Positions 55,626-64,000 of a DNA stretch of 64,000 nucleotides are shown piece by piece. This DNA is from Roseomonas gilardii subsp. gilardii (GTDB lineage Bacteria > Pseudomonadota > Alphaproteobacteria > Acetobacterales > Acetobacteraceae). Within the stretch, counting starts at the first letter, position 1. Each line of letters starts with the position of its first letter. Location of the stretch: NCBI RefSeq assembly GCF_023078375.1, contig NZ_CP095554.1:308501-372500 (forward strand), written 5' to 3'. A model generated the notes under the pieces. The model did not search any database. It was not told the origin of the DNA and was given only the letters and a program-made list of their open reading frames with translations. The translations under genes were made by a program, and so were the position numbers.

Positions 55626-55804
55626 TTGTCCGGAGCCCGGTCCGTCATCGGGTCGGGGAGCCCGTGGCGCATGTCCAGGGCTACCCGCCTAAAGGCCACG
55701 GGGCCGTTTCGTGACGGTTTCGAACTCCCCGATCACCAGGGTGACAAGGATGGTTTGCGGGGGCGCACCGCGGACACCATCCAGGGAAACAGGGAGACGA
55801 ACCG

Positions 55805-56107
55805 ATGCGTGTGAGGCCGGAACTCGATCCCGATGTCGACGACGAAGCCCCGACTGGCCCCGACATCACCATCTACGACGAAGAGCATTTCGTGACCTAT
55901 CTGCGCCTGCTCGACGCGGACGCGGAAGGTGCCGACTGGACCGAAGTGGCACGGATCGTTCTGCATCGAGATCCCACCACCGATCCGGCGCGCACGCGGC
56001 ATTGTTGGGAAAGCCATCTGGCCCGCGCAAAGTGGATGACGAAGACCGGCTATCGCCGGATTCTGGAACAGGCGGTCGAGGAACAGACCCGACTCAATCG
56101 GCATTGA
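55805..56107 (+). CDS. DUF2285-type DNA-binding protein
   Basis: 100 residues. TIYDEEHFVTYLRLLDADAEGADWTEVARIVLHRDP and CWESHLARAKWMTKTGYRRIL are the DUF2285 core, a small DNA-binding domain found in ICEs next to excision genes. Starts 180 bp from the methyltransferase fragment on the opposite strand; in that gap I see no gene. Confidence 0.8.
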   Translation: MRVRPELDPDVDDEAPTGPDITIYDEEHFVTYLRLLDADAEGADWTEVARIVLHRDPTTDPARTRHCWESHLARAKWMTKTGYRRILEQAVEEQTRLNRH

Positions 56108-56130
56108 CGCGGGCTCGATGGCCGTGCCGA

Positions 56131-56361
56131 TTACTTCTCTACGCTGAACATCTCGCGGAAAAGTCGCTCCGACCGTGTAATCCCTTCGTCTGTGAGCCAG
56201 ACGGATTTTGCCTTGTTGACCGGATCGCCGATGAAGCCTTTCTCGTGCAGCCGGTTCATCGCGCTCCAGTCGAATCCCTTCCATGCACGGCCGTCACGGT
56301 CGAGCGTCAGGTAGAGCAGCGCGAGAATCGCATCGTCGATCTTGTCCTTGTCGATCTCCAT
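56131..56361 (-). CDS. DUF6429-family protein
   Basis: 76 residues. DKIDDAILALLYLTLDRDGRAWKGFDWSAMNRLHEKGFI followed by VWLTDEGITRSERLFREMF, a compact winged-helix-like unit known from mobile elements (DUF6429). Role unknown. Convergent with the DUF2285 gene. Confidence 0.85.
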   Translation of the reverse strand: MEIDKDKIDDAILALLYLTLDRDGRAWKGFDWSAMNRLHEKGFIGDPVNKAKSVWLTDEGITRSERLFREMFSVEK

Positions 56362-56509
56362 GGCGCGATGTCCTCCCGATTACGGACCATCCCTATTATA
56401 CGCTACAGTATCCCATATGCCGCACGGCTACGATGCGGAGCTTTTCTTTCAGGCGTCGGTAGTTCTTCGATGGTCCCTGCCCCTTCCGGGCAAGGGAATA
56501 CTGTAGACG

Positions 56510-56719
56510 ATGGCACCCAGACGCGACAGGATCAGCATCGAGGTCTTCGGACCTTCGGCCGCGCCGGAGCCGGCGCGGAACGGTACGAGCCGAGCCGATG
56601 CAGCCATCCGGTCCCTTGCGCGGCTGATCGGCCGCCAGATCGCCCGCGAGCAGTTCGAGCGCAAGATGGTGCTGGAACGCAGGGCGCAGAAGAAGCGCCC
56701 GGCGGGCGAGGATGCGTAA
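56510..56719 (+). CDS. small basic protein, unknown
   Basis: 69 residues, with RADAAIRSLARLIGRQIAREQFERKM as a strongly basic helix. This short gene recurs just upstream of TA pairs and serine recombinases in sphingomonad-type islands, to my knowledge without an assigned function. It could be a DNA-binding accessory factor for recombination. Confidence 0.7.
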   Translation: MAPRRDRISIEVFGPSAAPEPARNGTSRADAAIRSLARLIGRQIAREQFERKMVLERRAQKKRPAGEDA

Positions 56720-56727
56720 CACCAGTC

Positions 56728-56783
56728 TTGCAATAACACGAATTACACGTATAATTCAGGTATCCCAATCGAAAGGATACCTG
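56728..56783 (+). promoter_or_regulatory. promoter and operator of the toxin-antitoxin pair
   Basis: TTGCAA (56728-56733), a 16-bp spacer and TATAAT (56750-56755) form a near-consensus sigma-70 promoter. It is followed by a perfect 9-bp inverted repeat, CAGGTATCC-N9-GGATACCTG (56757-56783), overlapping the transcription start and ribosome-binding region of the antitoxin. This is the usual layout of antitoxin autorepression. Confidence 0.8.
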
Positions 56784-56785
56784 CC

Positions 56786-57040
56786 ATGCCGACAGTCGGC
56801 TCCCTCGAATTTCAGCGCAAGTTCGGCGAGTTCCAGCATCAGGCGCAGCGCGAGCCGGTGGAGATCACCCGGCACGGGCGGCGCGAGTTCGTGCTGATGT
56901 CCGCCGATCACTATGACTGGCTCCGCGCCGCCGCGCAGCGCACGCACCGCACGGCGGATGCCGCCGATGTGGTGATCGACGCCGTGGAGCGGGCCGAGAT
57001 GGACCCGGAACACGTCCACCTTGACGATCTGTTGAAGTAA
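56786..57040 (+). CDS. Phd/YefM-family antitoxin
   Basis: 84 residues. GSLEFQRKFGEFQHQAQREPVEITRHGRREFVLMSADHYDWL is the Phd/YefM N-terminal DNA-binding fold; the C terminus (DAVERAEMDPEHVHLDDLL) would wrap the toxin. Its partner toxin is interrupted, so it is now an orphan antitoxin. Confidence 0.88.
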   Translation: MPTVGSLEFQRKFGEFQHQAQREPVEITRHGRREFVLMSADHYDWLRAAAQRTHRTADAADVVIDAVERAEMDPEHVHLDDLLK

Positions 57041-57050
57041 GGCGGGCAAC

Positions 57051-57109
57051 GTGGCGATCCCTGAACCCAAGCCCGGCCTCGTCCTCCGCTACGATTACCT
57101 CTGGACACA
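57051..57109 (+). pseudogene. PemK-like toxin, 5' fragment (split by an IS3-family element)
   Basis: GTG 57051 starts AIPEPKPGLVLRYDYLWT, the first 20 codons of the toxin. The frame then enters IS sequence at 57110. The rest lies at 58428-58794. Confidence 0.85.
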
Positions 57110-57168
57110 TGTGGCCCTGTCCCGCTGTGACGGACACCTCTGATAGGCTGAAGGGCCTGGAGGTACGG

Positions 57169-57525
57169 ATGGCAGAGGGTAGCGGAAAGCGCCGGTTCTT
57201 TCCGGAGGCGTTCAAGCTGGAGGCGGTGGCAGCGGTCCGCGGTGGGCGGTCGGTATCGCAGGTGGCGGCCGAGTTGGGCCTACCGGACCGGCTGGTGCGC
57301 AGCTGGCTGCGCTGGGCGCCGACGGGCACGGCGGTGGGGAGCGGCGCGCCGGCGCTGGCGGTTCCGACACCACCGGCGGCGCCGGCGCGTCGCGTCGGCC
57401 CGAGCCCGGCCGAGCAGGCGGCCGAGATCGGGCGGCTGCGGCGCGAGGTCGAGCGGTTGCGCATGGAGCGCGACATCTTAAAGCGAGCGGCGCTCATCTT
57501 CGGCCAGGCGACGGACCGGAGGTGA
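57169..57525 (+). CDS. IS3-family OrfA (HTH protein)
   Basis: 118 residues. HTH: FPEAFKLEAVAAVRGGRSVSQVAAELGLPDRLVRSWLR; leucine-zipper-like C terminus EIGRLRREVERLRMERDILKRAALIFG, the usual OrfA end. GGAGG precedes ATG 57169. Its stop overlaps the start of OrfB; in this family the two are normally fused by ribosomal frameshifting. Confidence 0.93.
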   Translation: MAEGSGKRRFFPEAFKLEAVAAVRGGRSVSQVAAELGLPDRLVRSWLRWAPTGTAVGSGAPALAVPTPPAAPARRVGPSPAEQAAEIGRLRREVERLRMERDILKRAALIFGQATDRR

Positions 57526-58397
57526 GCTATGGCTTCATTCGCGATCACGTCGCCGTCTTTCCGGTTGCCATCCTGTGCGAGGTGCTGGGCGTGAGCCGCA
57601 GCGGCTATTACGACTGGGCTCGCCGGCCGGAGAGCAGGCAGGCGGCGGCCGACCGGGTCCTCGCAGCCGAGATCCGGGCCACGCACGCCGACAGCCGTGG
57701 CCGCTACGGCAGCCCGCGCGTGCATGCCGCGCTGCGCGCCCAAGGACGGCGGGTTGGCCGCAAGCGGGTGGCGCGGCTGATGCGCGGCATGGGGCTGTCG
57801 GCACGGCGTGGTCGCCGGTTCCGGTGCACCACCGACAGCCGGCATGCCTTCCCGGTCGCCCCCAACCTGCTCGATCGCGACTTCACGGCCGCCGCGCCCG
57901 ACCGGGTCTGGCTGGCCGATCTGACCTATCTGTGGACCGCCGAGGGCTGGCTGTACTTGGCCGTGGTGCTGGACCTGTGCACGCGCCGCGTGGTCGGCTG
58001 GGCCATGGCGGACCACCTCGGCCACGAACTCGCCCTGGCCGCACTCGACATGGCGATCGCCTGCCGACGGCCCGCCCCTGGCCTCCTGCACCATGCGGAT
58101 CGCGGCGTGCAATATGCCGCCCATGGCTATCGCCGCCGGCTCGCCGAGCACGGCATGCTCTGCTCGATGAGCCGCAAGGGGAACTGCTGGGACAACGCGC
58201 CGATGGAGAGCTTCTATGCCACCCTGAAGGGCGAACTCGTCGAGCAGCGCGACTACCTCACTCGCGACGAGGCCAGGGCCGACGTGTTCCAGTATCTGGA
58301 GGGCTTCTACAATCGACGCCGCCTGCATTCGGCGCTCGGCTATCTCACCCCCGAGCAGAAGGCAGCGACATTCCAAACAGCGGCATCAGCCGCGTAA
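57522..58397 (+). CDS. IS3-family OrfB transposase (rve integrase fold)
   Basis: 291 residues. An HTH_21-type region (RYGSPRVHAALRAQGRRVGRKRVARLMRGMGL) is followed by the DDE domain: Asp in RVWLADLTYLWT, Asp in LLHHADRGVQYA and Glu in NCWDNAPMESFYATLK. Starts with GTG overlapping OrfA (GTGA). Confidence 0.93.
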   Translation: MSYGFIRDHVAVFPVAILCEVLGVSRSGYYDWARRPESRQAAADRVLAAEIRATHADSRGRYGSPRVHAALRAQGRRVGRKRVARLMRGMGLSARRGRRFRCTTDSRHAFPVAPNLLDRDFTAAAPDRVWLADLTYLWTAEGWLYLAVVLDLCTRRVVGWAMADHLGHELALAALDMAIACRRPAPGLLHHADRGVQYAAHGYRRRLAEHGMLCSMSRKGNCWDNAPMESFYATLKGELVEQRDYLTRDEARADVFQYLEGFYNRRRLHSALGYLTPEQKAATFQTAASAA

Positions 58398-58427
58398 CAG
58401 TGTCCGTGAAAGTGGGGCAAGGCCACA

Positions 58428-58794
58428 TGAGGCCGCCGCCGGCCAGGATCAGGGCAAGGACCGCCCGGCCTGCCTCGTTGCCGCGACCGATGCGCTTGTC
58501 CGCCCCCGTCATGTGGTGCTGTTGCCGATCACGCACACGCCGCCCTCCGGCGATACGGTCGGCATCGAGATCCCGGCGAAGGTCAAGCAGGCCATCGGCC
58601 TCGACGATGCACCGAGCTGGGTGATCGTGTCGGAGCATAACATCGACGAATGGCCCAATGGCGGGCTGTCGCCGGTTCCCGGCAAGCGGGGCGAGTTCGC
58701 CTACGGCTTCATCCCGCCGGGGCTGTTTGCGAAAATCAGGGCCAGCTTCCTCGAACTGGCCCGTGCGAAGAAGAGCGGCGCCGTACGCCGCTGA
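58428..58794 (+). pseudogene. PemK-like toxin, 3' fragment
   Basis: After the IS, EAAAGQDQGKDRPACLVAATD, VVLLPITHTPPSGDTVGIEIP and HNIDEWPNGGLSPVPG to the stop at 58794 complete a toxin of about 140 residues. Without its first 20 codons and promoter it is unlikely to be made, although an internal ATG at 58513 could give a C-terminal peptide. Confidence 0.85.
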
Positions 58795-58820
58795 CCATGG
58801 AGTTTTGAAAGGACCGGCCG

Positions 58821-60551
<1,731 letters not shown>

Positions 60552-60607
60552 TTGGGATCTGAGTGTGCTGAACTGGTCGTAAGTTGTGATTGGGTTCCCA
60601 TCGGGCG

Positions 60608-60723
60608 GCCTGGCGGCGACCGACTCTCCCGCGTCTTGAGACGCAGTACCATGGGCGCTGAGGCGTTTCACGGCCGAGTTCGGGATGGGATCGGGTGTGG
60701 CAGCCTCGCTAGGGCCACCAGGC
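60608..60723 (-). rRNA. rrf: 5S ribosomal RNA
   Basis: About 116 nt; 5' GCCTGGTGGC pairs with 3' GCCGCCAGGC. Internal CACCCGATCCCATCCCGAACTCGG and CAGCGCCCATGGTACTG-type blocks are typical of alphaproteobacterial 5S rRNA. Confidence 0.95.
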
Positions 60724-60924
60724 CACCGGATGGGAACCGGGTGTAGTGTGTACGACCAGATGCTGGGGTGATGGGGGGATCTGGGGCAGGCTGCTGTTGT
60801 GGCGTGCGGGCTGCTCTGAGGGGGCGTGTTGGGTGGGTGTGTGAGTGTGTGTGGTGAGCGGGTGCGCTTTGGTGCTGCGCGCGGTGTCCCCTTGTTGAGG
60901 GGGGCTGCGGTGTGGGGGAGATGG

Positions 60925-63660
<2,736 letters not shown>

Positions 63661-64000
63661 TCTCTCCCGCCACCGCCCGCGCGCAGAACCAAGGCGCACC
63701 GGACGGGTGACGAGCGTCACCGAGGCACTCGCTCAGTCACTCACACTCATTCACTCGATAACTTGCTCTCTCAGACACGTCGTCTCACGCCATCGCGCTC
63801 CGCCCGCCAGCCTTGCGGCGGCCTGCTTTGCGTCCTGGCCTTGTCGACGTGCCAGATCCTATTCACCCTGTGAAAGATCACCGCTCCCCCGTCCCGCCTG
63901 GCACCTCGCCGCCTCTCCAGGCGGCGCGGCTTCGCGCGGGCACGGTTTGAACCGTGTGGGGTTTCACTGCTCACGCCAACTCGCACCGGCCGGTCTCTCT
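63661..64000 (-). other. 16S-23S internal transcribed spacer, 23S-proximal part
   Basis: No tRNA gene in this 340 bp. Contains an array of CACTC/TCACT words at about 63727-63757, probably part of the processing stem upstream of 23S. The usual tRNA-Ile and tRNA-Ala, if present, are outside the window. Confidence 0.6.

Larger units (their letters stand above)
57110..58427 (+). mobile_element. IS3-family insertion sequence (1,318 bp)
   Basis: Ends TGTGGCCCTG...CAAGGCCACA are imperfect inverted repeats with TG...CA termini. Two overlapping frames encode OrfA and OrfB. A target duplication cannot be decided because the flanking bases match the IS ends; with TG/CA ends the host gene rejoins exactly (YLW-T-H-E-A), without a repeat. 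Confidence 0.9.

Noticed and set aside
55463-55699. Minus-strand frame with MMGFPPGWL as a methyltransferase
   Set aside because: The overlapping frame (GDAVLPQIPEAIGRAI) is a better and longer match to the C5-methyltransferase C terminus; both cannot be coding.

Overview
The window is high-GC alphaproteobacterial DNA. The cyoABCD quinol oxidase with SURF1, RegBA-type redox regulators, the GCS2-type glutamate-cysteine ligase and the 23S-5S-tRNA-fMet order fit Acetobacteraceae, most likely a Roseomonas-like organism. That assignment is an inference from gene content and protein style, not from a database search.

Layout. (1) 1-14.4 kb is chromosomal core: an edge-truncated methyltransferase, a hexapeptide acyltransferase, gshA, rsmE, ubiA, a methyltransferase, regA/regB, SURF1, cyoDCBA and an MFS transporter. 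(2) 14,471-24,319 is a 9.8 kb integrated element in the 3' end of tRNA-Ala(CGC), bounded by a 19-bp att repeat. It carries primase, helicase, an iteron-like/hairpin region, a Panacea antitoxin with a partner, an RHH regulator, a ClpP-protease/major-capsid fusion, an AlpA-like protein and a tyrosine integrase. It has no terminase, portal or tail genes, so it looks like a phage satellite or a reduced prophage. (3) 24.5-39.8 kb is chromosomal: YggT, DUF167, folD, two DMT transporters, argG, an AT-rich orphan secreted-protein gene, LysR, a Bug-type binding protein, a phytase-like esterase, a siderophore/cobalamin-type binding protein, glutathione peroxidase, a methyltransferase and a histidine phosphatase. 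(4) 39.9-60.5 kb is a damaged conjugative element: a beheaded LysR, traG, a CopG-like gene, cargo, trbBCDEJKLFG and a trbI cut off by IS630, then DUF2285, DUF6429, a toxin-antitoxin pair whose toxin is split by an IS3-family element, and a large serine recombinase whose gene runs into tRNA-fMet. Two inverted IS630 copies bracket the tra/trb block. (5) 60.4-64.0 kb is the 3' part of an rRNA operon on the minus strand: 23S, 5S, tRNA-fMet and a terminator.

The most interesting observation is in region 2. The primase gene at the left end of the element has no convincing start of its own. A good ribosome-binding site and ATG sit at the extreme right end of the element, just before attR, and are in the same reading frame through the 19-bp core. 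Joining attL to attR on excision would give an uninterrupted 373-residue primase gene directly downstream of the integrase. Integration would therefore behead the replication gene and excision would rebuild it.

A quality warning: at least seven genes (regB, the IS5-like transposase, a DMT transporter, an ABC binding protein, glutathione peroxidase, IS630 copy 1, trbL) each need exactly one more G in a G-run, usually G5 to G6, to restore the expected frame. This looks more like homopolymer undercalling in the assembly than seven independent gene losses.
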